Shown: in pieces, positions 1 to 18,692 of the stretch
How the letters are laid out: every line of letters begins with the position of its first letter
Numbering within the stretch: the stretch's first letter is position 1
Source of the DNA: Ecdyonurus torrentis
Taxonomy: Eukaryota; Arthropoda; Insecta; Ephemeroptera; Heptageniidae
Direction of reading: 5' to 3'
NCBI GenBank assembly: GCA_949318235.1
Contig: OX439134.1
Location: 31,623,749-31,687,748 of the forward strand
DNA: 64,000 bases
Program-made: the position numbers and the translations under genes
The notes under the pieces: model-generated
Databases searched by the model: none
Told to the model about the DNA's origin: nothing
The model's input: only the letters and a program-made list of their open reading frames with translations

Positions 1-59
1 GTAAAGTTTAAGCACAATTTACATGACAGTTAGATAATCCACATTAAATAATAACATAC

Positions 60-5095
<5,036 letters not shown>

Positions 5096-5112
5096 AGAGA
5101 GACAGTGGTGTT

Positions 5113-5210
5113 GTTCGTAAACCCTGTTTTCTTGCACCAAAAAATGCGCATTCCATTTGAATAACCAAAGGCGATCGTCATTTTTGGTGCAGAGAACAGG
5201 GTTTACGAAC
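5113..5210. mobile_element. 98-bp palindromic MITE in the UBA2 leader (family M1)
   Basis: Arms read GTTCGTAAACCCTGTTTTCT and its complement around a GCGCATTCC...AACCAAAGGCGATCG centre. A second copy at 53340-53438 shares arms and centre, so this is a repeat family rather than a chance hairpin. I see no clear target duplication and no coding capacity. Confidence 0.8.
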
Positions 5211-5214
5211 AGCA

Positions 5215-5238
5215 TTAGTATGCTGCTGCTTCCGCCAT
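5215..5238 (-). promoter_or_regulatory. Short upstream ORF (MAEAAAY, stop) in the UBA2 5' leader
   Basis: An ATG in good context (AAAATGG) opens seven codons and stops at TAA, immediately upstream of the palindromic element that separates it from the UBA2 ATG. Whether transcripts begin far enough upstream to include it is not visible. It could be a translational brake, or a remnant of an older start interrupted by the element. Confidence 0.35.
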
Positions 5239-5567
5239 TTTAGCCGGGAAAACAAAATGAAAATCGTTGGTCAATTGCTTTTAATATACGCGGGACTTTT
5301 ACGTAACTTTAAAAAAAAAATTTAAATAAAATTTATCAATTTTACTATTTGAAATGTTCTGCTGGTGTGAAAATGCAACTTTAATTTTAGCTGTGAACTG
5401 CCAAAAACTACTGTTTAAGTCTGTTGTTTGTTTTTAATTATATGGTTAACCTTCCAAATGTCGTGTTATATTGGTTTTGGCCTTGTTAGTGCTCGCAGCA
5501 AAATATTTACCTCTAAACTTCAATTTCTTATAAAATTATACTCCTTCCATACCTTTTGCCAGCAATT

Positions 5568-6865
5568 ATGCAGATGACGTCATATTTATTGCGCTTTGAG
5601 GCCATATACTGGAGTAGTGCATAACATTGCTCAGCATAGGACAAACTTCATTTAAGTCAATTTTCTTTGGGAAATCGGTTAATTTTTTGGTTATTAAATT
5701 TCTATTTTTCTCACATATACTTGCTTGAGATATAATATATTTTATATACTAATTCAACATACAGCATCATTGCAATTATGCTCTCAAAAATATTGCATAG
5801 TGTTTTTAAACTGGCAAAACGATTTTTTGTCTTATATGCCACCCATGTGAGTTATCCAACATGGCGTCGACTTTAACATGAATGCATCCCCAGTAAACCA
5901 TCATACGGAAATATACATGGCAAGTACTTTTTATTATTAAACTACGTGAAAAGTACATGCCCTCAGATTTCTGCATGTGCTTTTCATGTAGTTTACAAAA
6001 ATGTAACTGAAATGTATTTGACATGTACATGAACAGAGCTTTTAAGAAAGTGCTTGCAAAGTGATTTTTTATTTTTACTTGCATGCACTTCACAAGTACA
6101 TGCAGTGCCAACCAATCAGAAGCGAGTAAAAAATAAAGAGAAAGATAAATATATGTTTTATCTCTATCTTCTATATCATGCGACTATGGCTCAGTGGTAG
6201 AGTCTAGGTCTCATGATCGGATGGTCAGAGGTTCGATCCCGAGTGCCGGCTAGGTTGGCAATTGAGGGGAATAAACTTTTTATATATAATAAAAAATCAT
6301 AAGTGAAGGAAAAGTGCTTGCAAAGCAGAAAGTACTTGCCAAGTACATGACCCAGAGTGACACTCTTACATGGGTCAAGTACTTGTAGCAAGAGCCAGAA
6401 AAGTACTTGCAGGAAATCAAGAAATGTACTGGAAAAGTACTTTCCGTGTAAAGTGTGGTTTACTGGGTCCTGATTGCAAATATTAAAAAAAAAAAAAGTT
6501 TTAAATTTTTTGTTTTTTTTACTTGTTCTATAGGGTGTATGCATTCATGTTAAAAAGTCGACGCCATGTTGGATAACTCAATAACATGGGTAGAAGCTAG
6601 GAAAAAAACTAATTTTGCCAGTTTAAAAAACACTATGCAATATGTATTTTTAAGAGCATTATAATGCTGTACGATATGTTGAATTATAGTATCTCAATTC
6701 GCAAGTATACGTGAGAAAAATAACAATAACAAAAATATAATTGATTTCCCAAAGAAAATTGGCTTTTCTTTTTAATATGAAAGTTTGTGCTATGCTGAGC
6801 AATATGTTATGCACTACTCAAGTATGGCCTCGATCCCAAGCGCAATAAATATGACGACATCCGCA
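5568..6865. mobile_element. 1.3-kb long-TIR element, family G (copy 1)
   Basis: Arms of about 360-430 bp are mirror images: GATGACGTCATATTTATTGC... at the left against ...GCAATAAATATGACGACATC at the right, continuing through CATTGCTCAGCATAGGACAA, the ATGGCGTCGAC stretch and CCCAGTAAACCA. The middle is dense in AAGTACTTGC/AAGTACATG motifs and carries a SINE head. No transposase ORF. A relative lies at 17063-18692. Confidence 0.75.
6182..6255 (+). repeat. tRNA-derived SINE head inside element G1
   Basis: A box TGGCTCAGTGGT and B box GGTTCGATCCC are spaced as in a tRNA, but the acceptor and T stems do not pair well. This is a degenerate SINE promoter region rather than a working tRNA gene. Confidence 0.6.
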
Positions 6866-8244
6866 AACACCCCCTATATATATATATATTATATATGATA
6901 ATTCTTGATATTTTAATATTTTATGTAAATATAGTATATAGTTCAAGATTAGATTTGAAAACTACATTATTATTATTATTTTTAAATTAAATGTTTTAAT
7001 TTTTTCATTAAATTCTTGATATAACCACCATTAAAGTTTGCAATAATACCAGAAAAATAAATAACTTAAAATTGAATGATAATTTTTTTTATTTTTTTAA
7101 GCTGTTATTCGTATAAACCGCTTTATTTACTTCACTTATCAACCAATAGACAAGCATTATGCCTTTTTTACGTTATTTTATTGGTCAAACTTCCATTACA
7201 TTTTTATTGACTAGAAAGTTTAATTTTATGTCAATAGATGGCATTGCATATGTACAAAATATTCCAAAAAAAACGGGACCTGAATCAAGGAGATGACAAG
7301 TGACAAAAAAAAAGCATGCGGGCATCGGGCATGTCCATTCAGTGTCGATTGTCATCGGCAGTCGGTTCGTGGCTGGCTGGTAGTTCGCGGCGTCGCTTAT
7401 CGCTTCCCTCCCACTGGATCCTTGGTGTTAAGACATTTAAGCAAGCATTTCAGCATGCATCTTTGTCTCTTGTAGTGTGATACGTACTATCTGTATGATA
7501 ATACATATAATACGTCTGTATGAATAACTGTCATTGTGATAAATGTTTTTTTGAATTTACATACATACAATTTATATGTATGCATACAGTATGATGTACA
7601 TACAGATACAGACGTTGTTTCGTCGAATTTCTGCATTAGAGGTAAGTGTATCTTTTTTTTTTTTACGAACATAAAAAGCCATATATGTATATATAGACCA
7701 CATAAAACAACACGTGCTTTTTAATGAATAAACATACGAAATGGGATCTTCAAAACTGATGACAATTTTTACCAGCATGTTAATGTAGCCCTACGAGAAA
7801 ACGTGAAAAAACTGTAAAGTATTATGCAAATTACGTGAAAATGAATGTTTATATATGTAGATTGTGACGGACTAATAAAGACTGGGTCACTTATTATTAA
7901 ATGACGGTATATAGATGACTGGCGGTGGTGGGTGAGATTATATTGAATTATACATACACGTTGATTATATTAACACTATTCACTGGAGGTATTAAGTACA
8001 GTATTGTGTAGAGGCTCTTGCCTTGGCCGAAGCCAAGCCAAGACTCCCTTTGTGCGCGCCGTGTACCGCACGACATGCACTCACTGAATAATAAATGCAT
8101 CGTATGCATTACATAATGTTTAACACATATATAAGCATATACTGTAACTGATATGAATGATATTTATTGAGAGGGTTGTCGACCCCCTTCTTTCAAAATT
8201 ACATGCCCTCATGTAATATGGTATATGAATAAAATTTAAAGAGC
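6866..8244. other. Intergenic, possible unassigned 5' exon
   Basis: Mostly AT-rich. 7290-7460 is less AT-rich, and CATTAGAG|GTAAGTG at about 7641 is a good plus-strand splice donor, so an untranslated first exon could end here. No convincing coding frame. (AT)n at 6882-6898. Confidence 0.3.
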
Positions 8245-8252
8245 TGTTACAT

Positions 8253-8792
8253 CAGGGTCGGCCTGGGAGGAAAAGGCCCGGTCCGCGAGATTACAAAAGA
8301 GCCCGCGAACAAAGGGGGGTTTGGGGGCGAAGCCCCCCAAAAATGCGCCGCAGGTGAAAATTTTGTGAGGCCACGCCCCCTTTTAATTAGGAATTTACTT
8401 AAAATACTTCACTTTTGTATGAGATCTTTATGACATGCACACTACAAATAAAATCATTATAATATTTTTAAATGAGCTAAGATAATGGAGAAAAATATGA
8501 TGTTAAGAAAAAGCTTAAATTAAAAAATACAATTGAATAAAATCAACTATTTTATTTAAACGCGGAGAACGACCGCAGCTTTCTTTGTTTAGGATCATTT
8601 CCACACTTATCCCATTCTTTTCTAGCGGACTGAGTACGTTTCAGTGCACCAGTATTGTGTTTATATTCTGGTTTAGAAAACATTTAGGAGCGATAATTTA
8701 TTTATAAATTTATCTTTACTAATTAGTATTGTCACACCGACACACTTGCCGCACCAAGTCACATTTCTTCCCCGCCGTTCAATCAAAAAGTC

Positions 8793-8824
<32 letters not shown>

Positions 8825-9156
8825 TTTACCAATATAAAGGGGGGCAAATTTTATGAAGGAGGTGAACAATAACAAAAACAATTACTAATTGACCACTAGA
8901 CTAGAGTTCAATAAGAGTGCAATTTTTTTAAAAATTAAAAACGGATAGAATTTTAAGATTGGATGTAATTTCTTATCGTCGTTTGAAAGAAAAAGTAAAT
9001 TTATCAGTCCGAAATTGTCCTTTTAATTTTCTTCTTCTCCTTTTTTTTATTGTTTTTTTTTTTTAATTGGAGTGTTGTGGACACGGCAAGGGCCCGCGCC
9101 CGGGGGGAACCGGTCCGCAATCGCGAACTATATAGCGGACCTGGCCAGGCCTCCTG
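8253..9156. mobile_element. Non-autonomous hAT element 1 (904 bp, TSD TGTTACAT)
   Basis: Begins CAGGGTCGGCCTGGG and ends ...GGCCAGGCCTCCTG, flanked by an exact 8-bp duplication TGTTACAT (8245-8252, 9157-9164), the hAT signature. A GC hairpin (GGGGGCGAAGCCCCC, then GCGCCGCAGG) lies near the left end. No transposase ORF. The right end also appears at 31751 in the duplicated copy, where it keeps the better terminus GGCCGACCTG. Confidence 0.88.
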
Positions 9157-9348
9157 TGTTACATTATGTTTACAATATTGTTTTGTTTTACAAAAATTTA
9201 GAAATTGCATTTTTATTTTATAAGAACTTATAATTTTATCGCAAAATTAAAAATAATATTATTTTTTTTCTATGGAATTTACTTGATAAAATGATTTAAT
9301 TTTTATTAGACATTTTATAATTAAAGCATTATATTATAGCATTATATA

Positions 9349-9388
<40 letters not shown>

Positions 9389-9884
9389 CAGGGGCGGCTC
9401 GTGGTGTTTGTGACTAGGCAAGCACTCGGTGATAGCCTATATATTCTGGGGGGGTGGGGGGGCAGCCCGCCGCAGGCGCCGATTTTTTTAGACCACGTGG
9501 TGTTTTATAATCTTTGATTTTCATAAAAAAAAAATGCACATCTGTACTTTATTTAAAGAAAATAACCAGCTTGATTTTTATTGCGAAAATTTACCAGATA
9601 AAGAAACTGTGCCTTTAAAAAATATTTTTCAAAGATCGGTAGTGTAAAATTGCGATTTTTCACAAAATCGCACGTTAGTACTTCCCAAGAAATATACAAG
9701 CTTTTTTTTTTTTTGTATAACTTTATTTTATAAAATTAATAATTACGTGACTCTTTTTTTATTAATTTCTTGTATAAGATTGAATGTAACTGCAACTATG
9801 GTTAATCGAGCAATTCAGTTTTTTTTTCAAAAGAAAAGAAAAAAAAAGAAGAAAAGAAAAAAAAGATAAATAAAAAAAGAATAT

Positions 9885-9962
<78 letters not shown>

Positions 9963-12900
9963 TAACTGTCGATTAGATGATTGCCCGTTAAAAAAATTAA
10001 ATACTCCGATTTTAAAATCAGTCCAAAAACAACATGCCCGAAAAAAAATGCAATCTATTTTAATTTAATATCAACGATATTATTATAAGAAATAAAAATT
10101 GACAGATAAATAATAATTTTATTTAGCTAAATTCAGCCAAATTTCAGACAATATTTCTACCCTCTTTTTCGGTACAATAGAACATTTTTTAAAAAAGTTT
10201 TCAAGGTTATCATGCCCTGCTTAATTTTATTTTAATCTTTTTAATGGAACTTATTGGTTAAGTGCGCGGGAAAAGCTAAGGGTCCCCTAATTTAACAACG
10301 TTTATAGGGAAAACCGCTTTTTCTTTTCTTTCTTCTTTGCTTCTTTCTTTCTTTCTTTCTTTCATTTTTTTTCTTTTTCTCTCTTTCTCTCTCTTTTTTT
10401 TTTCTTTTTTTTTTTTTTTGCGATTTTTGAGAAAAACTAGGCACCAGTATTTAAATGAAAAATTCAATGGACACAGTTTTACGTATTTTAAGCCATATAT
10501 TTTTGTAAATAATTTTTAAAATTGATATCCTCCATTGAGCTTATTTACTATATAAAACACCAACATAAATTTTTGTCACTTTTTTTTTTTTTTTTTTTTT
10601 TTTACGTATCAATATTATTTCTAAGATTTTTGGCTATAAATTAAAAAAAAATGCTTAAACTTAAAAGACATCATAAAATTGTGCAAGTAAAATTATTTGA
10701 AAGTAGAAGGCTAGAAATAAGATAATTACGAGCAAAAAATTGCATTTAATTGTTTCATATAATTAACTAATAATGTTTTTATAAACTGATATTTAGTAAA
10801 ATAGTGTGTAAACTATTGATTTACACATATATCCAAAGTTTCATATTTTTAAAACACTTTTTACATAACTTAAATGACTTTTTTATGCATATTCTTGGCA
10901 GACTGCGGCATCGCTAATTGCTAATAAGCCGTTACGCATACGACAAAATTAAAGTCACACATTTAAAGACAAAATAACACAAATTCAGGAAATGTTTTTA
11001 TTTTTTAAATCGAACGATTAGTTATTGAGTTATGAAGTTTTTAGTAAGTGTAAGCTCCTCTGAAAAAGTGCTTTCGAGCTCCCTATTCTTTAGCATTGCG
11101 GCCTCCCGTATCCCCTCTTTTTTTCTCAACGCTAGCGCTATAGCGGCGTAAGCTCCTGTAGTGAGGTGCTTTCACGATTATTCGGAGGGCGCTGCATACG
11201 CGATTTTTTATTTTATGAAGGCGCGCTCTGTTTTTGATGAATAAAAATTAGAAAAAATATAGAAAATTGATAAAAATTAGTTACAAAATATGAAATATAA
11301 TATTCTTTATTGAAATATGGAATAAAACCTTTTTGTTCGATTTTCTATAGGCATGCACTGCTTGCAGGGCTTACATGCACCAGCCGCCCCTGTATTATAT
11401 ATATATATATATATGTAGTGTTAAAAAAAATGCCAGGTGGGACGCTCCAATATGGGTCTAGAATACACAACGGGGGGCAAGGGGGCGCAGCCCCTTTTAG
11501 CCCGCCGCAGGCGCCAAATTTTTTAATGCCACGCCCATTTTTTAGAAAAATAATAGAAAAATTACGTAAGAATTAAAGTCTGTTCTGAACAAATTTTCAG
11601 AACAGACTTTTCTGTTCTGAACAAATTTTTATTTTAGTTTCATGTTGCAGACATTTTAAATTCAGCTTATTATTTTATACTTTAATTGATGTATTTAACA
11701 ATCCGCGCAATTAAATTTTTTACATTTATTTGCATAATTTGCAAAACTATAACATTGCTAATTTTTTGTTGACATATTGAATTTTAGATGAACACATGTT
11801 TTTAAAAATGCTAAAACAGCAGTTAAAAAGATCATTTTTTAGTGCGTTATGCATTTTATATAAAAAGAAATGCATTTCCGTTCTAGAAAAGTAAAATTGC
11901 AAAATTAACATTTTTTTTATTTTATTTCCTGCGGAAATTATTAATGATACAACAATTATTTTTATTGATTTCAAAATCATTGATTGGAATTAATTACAGC
12001 TTTTGGCGGGAAAGACCTTGTTTTGGCAAGAGTGTATGATATACATACAATATATCGCTGGTCTCGATTATAATATGGTAACAATTAAGGCGGAAAATCA
12101 GGTACTGTGGGATTTGACAAAAAAAATTTAAAGAAATAAAAATAAGACATTTTGATGATAAGCTATTCTCCACTAGCATATGGGAACAATTTTTAGCCTG
12201 GCAGTTGTCAAGTCGAACTTGCAGCTAAATTTGAATTAATTAAAAAAAAAAATGGTATCCATAAAAAATGTTATTATTATAATTGTTATTTAGTCATGTT
12301 GGTTATATCCGAGTGATGGTTTTATTAATCAAAATGATGGCTAGAGAGTCGGAAAAATACTCCCCCCCCCCCCCCCCTTCCCTCGCCACTTCCTGTCGTA
12401 CGTGCAGTAAAGTAAAAGCCTGCCGTCTCTGTATTATTTTCTTGCAAAAATTTTCATGTTTTATTTTGTTTAGTTTTGTTCTCTGATTTATAAAATTAAA
12501 TTTGTCCCCCCTCACTCACATCGCACGCACCTGCTTTATTATAAATAAATATATAATTCTGATTCAGTGTTACTAATAACAGTAATACTGATTTGTGCAC
12601 GTTACTTAACAAGAAATTTGATACTTTTTGTTATGCATTGCGAGAGAGAGAGAGAGAGTCGTGACATATATTCTTCATTTTTTTACTATTATTTCTTACA
12701 TTTTTGTTTATTAAACTATTTTTCCTTGTTGTATAACACACAGAATGTGTAAATTACCAAAATGTGAAATATGCTTTCATTTATAATACTAGCAATATAA
12801 TAATTTTCCAAATAGAAATAAATTGTAAGTTTGATTTATAAATTTTGAACCATAAAACAACGATTTTCTCGATTCTCTCTCGGGGTATTTTTTAAGAAAA

Positions 12901-13140
12901 AATCAGAACTGCCCAAATCCTGGAAAATCTTACGTCTCGGGGGGAGGGGGGGGGGGGGGAAGTAGCTCGCCGCAGGCGCAATTTTTTTCCAGATCTTCCA
13001 GATAGTCACGTGATCAATTTGGAGCGATTTGGTGAAAGCTATTTTTGTTTTGATTGGAAATAGTGTCGCTTCAATTTTGCCACTTTTTTAAATATAGTAA
13101 TTTACATTTTTACACCGCAATTAAAAATTATAATAGCAGG

Positions 13141-13171
<31 letters not shown>

Positions 13172-13234
13172 TTCATTTAAGAATAGGCTTCTATAGCTGA
13201 TGCTAAGTTATTACTGCACTTATTACAAAAATAC
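8388..13234 (+). repeat. Source copy of a segmental duplication (partner 30981-34924)
   Basis: 8388-9388 and 11393-13234 match 30981-31945 and about 32006-34924 nearly base for base. The only large differences are hAT element 2 here and a fold-back in the partner. 11401-13234 has no gene. It holds a GC hairpin block at 11469-11517, a C-run near 12361-12377, a G-run near 12937-12960 and T-runs. Confidence 0.9.
9389..11392. mobile_element. hAT element 2 (2,004 bp, TSD TATTATAT)
   Basis: Termini CAGGGGCGGCTCGTGG and CACCAGCCGCCCCTG, flanked by exact TATTATAT duplications (9381-9388, 11393-11400). A GC hairpin with GCCCGCCGCAGGCGCC lies about 65 bp inside the left end. The interior is AT-rich with an (AG)n tract (9892-9958) and no intact transposase. 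The duplicated locus near 31945-32006 lacks it, so it inserted after the duplication. A diverged relative lies at 17617-17900. Confidence 0.9.
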
Positions 13235-14471
13235 TTATAAAATTTCAAAGTATTTATTAATTAAATTTCTTCTGTTACAATATTGTGTGTTATAATATTG
13301 TAATACAATATGTGATACAGTATTCACATTATCAGGACATATGTCATTGGATTGGAAAGTTGGAATTGGAAAGGGCCTTTAGTTTAAAATAACTATAAAA
13401 CACATTTAATTACAAATCAACATCAAAAGTAGAAAAATACTACGTTAAAAGAATGTAGACAAATTTAGAACGTATGAACGAGCTTCATATCAGTCAACAG
13501 AACGAGGTGAAAAATATGTGCAAGGTGCAAAGTTAACTTGACTCAAATAAGGGGTGAGTGTTTGCGCCGAAAATTGCAGTTCCTATTGAAGCTATATATT
13601 TTTACTAGAAGCTGGCTCATATAGCTATCAGTTCTTAGTTTTAATTAATTTAGTTATTATTATTTTATCCTCTTGGAAGCTTTAACAAAATTGGAGACAT
13701 GAAAGCTGCAGTCAGATTTATTCGAAGGGAGTGTACGAATAAAATTGATTAAAAAAATAATGAAGATATTTTGAATTTTATCTATTTATTATATTATATA
13801 TTATTGAATTTTACTCTATTTTAAAATTTTTTGGGCTGCGCAGCACGCCAAACGCCCATCTTATTTTTTTTTACATTCATAATGTTGTATAGTAAATGGC
13901 AAAATATTTAAACTTCGCTTTTTTCTTTTATTAATTACTAAAATTTTAATCAAATATATTATGCAGCTAATTGTTTTGTTTTTTTGTCGCTTTTATCGAA
14001 ATTTAATAAAAGTAAAATTGACAATTATACATTTTTATGAAGGACGTGAAATCTATTTCAAAATATTACTTTATCATTTTTATTATTATGCTATTTTGAA
14101 ACGAAACTACACTTTTCTATTTTTTTTTTTTTTTTTTACATTTTATATTGAATTGGCAAGACGTTAAAGAATAATTTTAGGGGCAAAATTAAGTACAATA
14201 ATACACTAGCTGTTTAATTATAATTTTTTATGAATTTGCCTACGGAGCACCGGCTGAGAAACTTGAATCTGTCCGCTTATTATGATTTTTAGGCCTATGA
14301 CGAATCGCACCTCAACAAACTTTTGAACTTTATTGAATAAGAGTTTTTTTCTGTTTTATTAATAGGATAGGCTCTATACAGTTAAATTATCTTCGTCTTT
14401 TTAAAGTTTAAGTTAAATTGAAATTGGTTCTAATTTCACTATATTATATATTATTGTGCTAGAGTTAAAAA

Positions 14472-14512
<41 letters not shown>

Positions 14513-16004
14513 CAAAAGTATTTATTTTTTGCTTTCTTGAATGAATGAATATAAATCATCATCATAAAAATAACAAACAAATTAATAATAATATTTATAA
14601 TTCTACACTATATAGTAATACTGTATAGTAGATTAGGAAGAAGAAAGCAGAATGAATAATAATATTTTTATAAAATAAAGAAAAATAAAGTAATAAATTT
14701 CCAGTTCCCTTTTTTTTTTTTTTTTTTTTTCTTTCCTTGTTCTGATATCTTTTGTAGTAAGTAAAGTTTATGAATTGTTATCAGAAAAAAAGGTCACCGG
14801 GACCAATCTTTCTAGGTGGGACTCGTCCCGCCTGGAAATCTCATGGCGGGACAGGTCCCGCCATGATCAAAGTTCAATTAAAATTTTAGGTTTTAGGACA
14901 ATACGATCGAGGGCTTCATATAAAATTTAAGTTCAACTAATTTGAGGTATTTTCTATTTTTCTTTTCGCGCGTTATACGTGTAAGATATATGCATATATT
15001 TTTTTAAATATAACGAAAAGAAAAAAAATCTATTTACTTAAATTTATAGGTTTGCCTAAAAAGCTATAAAAATCAGACGAGATGAATAATCAAAAATATT
15101 ACTTTCTTGCTGATTGTTTAATTTGTCAACTTTTTATTATCAAATCGGATCATATTTATATATTCTGGAAATTTTTCTGATGTATTATTCAAGATGTAAA
15201 ATGATATTTGTGTATGCATATATAAAAGGTAACATAAAGTCTTTTATGCATATATGTGCACAAAAACTCCTTTTAATTGCTGTCTTATCATCACAAATTG
15301 TAAAAAAATAAACACCAAAATTTTAAACAGCCAAAAATTTGCTCAATTAATTTGAAAGTTTAAAATTATTTAGTCAGGTCTCAGCCCATTTTTAATTATT
15401 TTCTCATAAATTGATGCGTCGCATCAAAATAATGTTAAATGAAGAAAAAAAAAAGTTTGTATTTATATTTTACACCATGTGTATAGTAATGTGAGATTAT
15501 TTTATATTTTTGTTATTATTATAGTGTGTGCATTGATGTTAATGTTGACGAAATGTTGGATCACTCGGTTACATGGTTCGCATAGAAAAATACTTCATCT
15601 TGCCAGGTTAAAAATGTTGGCTGTAATTTTGTATGCTGTTCAAATGTTGTTATCCTGCAAGGTAGGCTAATTGTTAAACATATTTGTATATTATACAACT
15701 TGTTGAGCTTGTATGTTGAACAATTAGTCTACCTAGCAGGATATAAAATTTTAACAGCATCAATTCCCTCCAAATTTACTGCCTGATTCTGCAGTGTAAT
15801 TACTGCAGAATGAAAAACTTTGGAGGTTATCTATCGGTTTAGCGCGCGGGAAGACGCCGGGAAAGCTATGGGTCCCCTAATTTAACATTACTCTTATGGG
15901 GAAAAAAACGTTTCTTGCAATTTTTGAGCAAACTAATCCACCGATTTCGGAGAAATTTAAATAAGAAATACTATAGGGCTTTTTTTTTTTTTTTTTTTTT
16001 TTTT
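13235..16004. other. AT-rich intergenic DNA, no gene recognised
   Basis: T-runs (14120-14140, 14712-14730, 15980-16006) and (TAA)n at 14469-14505. A dyad GGTGGGACTCGTCCCGCC (about 14815-14833) is followed by ATGGCGGGACAGGTCCCGCCAT (about 14843-14864), two short perfect hairpins back to back. A hairpin around 15655-15745 has arms ATCCTGCAAGGTAGGCTAATTG / CAATTAGTCTACCTAGCAGGAT. Confidence 0.55.
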
Positions 16005-16602
<598 letters not shown>

Positions 16603-17062
16603 TCTGACTGTCTTTCTCTCCACAAGGTCAAAGTGCATCGTGACAAGCCAAGTAGCCTGCTTTCCTCCCTGCCAGCCTGTCTCTCTCTTTGTCTGTCTGT
16701 CTGCCTGTCTCTCTCTCTACAAGGTCAGAGTGCATCGCCAACTCTTCGCGACAAGCCAGGTAGCCAGCCTACTTACTTGTAGCTCGCCAGTAGCTTTCCT
16801 TTCCTCCCTGCATGCCTGGTGCTCGCCACCACAGACATTTATATTCGCCACATTTATGAACGAAGACAACTAATTTTACACTCTCATTTCTCATTGGTCA
16901 CTTAATCGGGCCATTAGTTATTACTGAAATAATTCATGCATACTAATTTTATGTTATTCCGTACATTCATGAGTAATATATTCTTTTCTAATATATAATT
17001 ATTGATATAGTGTATTATGTATAATTTTTATTTTTTGTTCGAAACATTATTTTTATAAGGTG

Positions 17063-18692
17063 TGTTTGCATGACGTTATTTTGAATTCTTTTCGATGCTC
17101 TTCTTGAGCAAAAAATACATTGCTCAGCATAGGACATGCTTTATTTTTGTATATTTTCTTAGGATATACATATTTTTATTATTATTATTATTCCTGCATA
17201 CTAATGAGATACTGATTCAACTTGTTAACAACAGCAATGTTCGCAAAAATAATAAAGATATTTTGAATTTTATTATTAGAATTTCAAAATCTCATTTAAT
17301 CTCGTGACTCTTAATAACTTACTTAATTTAGGTGGATGTTGCTAATGAGAGGGTCTAATGCAACAACTTTAATACAGCCGATTTTTTTTTATTAAATATT
17401 CAATTCAATATTTTTTTAATGGCAGAAATAAGTAGTGAATTCAATAACTCTGAGATTTGGAATCATTAAAAATTATATGGTAGTATTTTTATCGCATGTT
17501 ATTTTTATACAAAATTATTATTTTTCTGTTAAAATAATATTACAAATAATGACAGAAAAAAACATTCATCTGATAGTTGCGTTTTATATTTTAGTACATC
17601 GACTGTCCATGAACAACAAATCTTTGGTGGTGTTTGTGTTCAGGCAAGAACTGGTGATAATAAGCTTATATATTATTCTGAGGAGGGTTGGGAGCAGCCC
17701 GTCGCCGGAACTTTTTTTTTTTTTAGACCACTTATAGTCTCTTATAAACTTTGATTTTCGACAAAAAAAAAAATGCGTTTCTGTATACCTTTTTAAAGAA
17801 AATAATCATTTGTATTTTTGATTACGATAATTTACAAAGCAGAGGAATAGTGCCAATAATGTATTTCAAAATATATAAAAAAGAGTATTATAAAAGTATG
17901 TGTAAAATGTAGACTTTTCCACAAATTTGTAGAAAAAGTACTTTCCATGACGAGCACTTTATATTTATTAATATTAATTAATATTTTTATTATTGCGCTT
18001 TTATTTTAATTTTGTTCACTTCAATACACAATTATTTTGTCATATAAAATATTTACTGCATTATTTGATAAAAAGAACAAATCATAACTTCTAATTACAG
18101 AATTACTATAATTGCAGTGTTAGTTTCAACACTGGGGTTAAAATATTGTAAAGTAGGCGACTTTTCATGAAAAGTAAAGCAGGTTGTCCAAGATTGTTCT
18201 CTCAGTTTTTGAGGCTGTACTTCAGGTATAATGAATGACATCTTGTATTTATAATGGTACACTTCACCAGTGAAGAGAAATTTCGTGAAATTTTGACGAG
18301 GTGCACGTTGTATGGTACGACAAAACTTTCTGCATTTCTTTCTCCTATTTATTTTTTCACAGAAAAAAAATTGCTTGCAGTTTTCAAATTGTATTGATAT
18401 TATTATAATTTGATAGAAAAATTTTATATAAAAAAATTAGCATTTGATTTCTTTAATTATTCTTAAATTTGTGCTAGTGATGTTGAATATGATATATAAT
18501 TTTAGATTTTCTGCTGTCAGAAAAGACCATACAACGACAAACGACATGCATTGAAGTTCCTAACTATTTAAATTCATTAGAAACAAAGAAAAATTATCAT
18601 ATTAATGTAACTATGCTAAGCAATGTTATTCGTTGCTTAATTATATGGCATCAAAGCGCATTAATGATGACGTCATGCACACACAACCTATA
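17063..18692. mobile_element. Long-TIR element, family G (copy 2)
   Basis: Left end AGGTGTGTTTGCATGACGTT..., right end ...GATGACGTCATGCACACACAACCT, with CATTGCTCAGCATAGGACAT mirrored by ATGCTAAGCAATG. These termini match element G1 and also the axis of the P palindromes. The interior carries a diverged hAT-2 fragment (17617-17900). Confidence 0.65.
17617..17900 (+). mobile_element. Diverged hAT-2 fragment
   Basis: TTGGTGGTGTTTGTG...AGGCAAG, GCAGCCCGTCGCCGG and TTTTTAGACCAC follow the order of 9401-9560 in hAT element 2. The terminal CAGGGGCGG is missing. Confidence 0.6.

Noticed and set aside
6182..6255. Functional tRNA gene
   Set aside because: A and B boxes are present but acceptor, anticodon and T stems do not pair properly; better explained as a SINE head.
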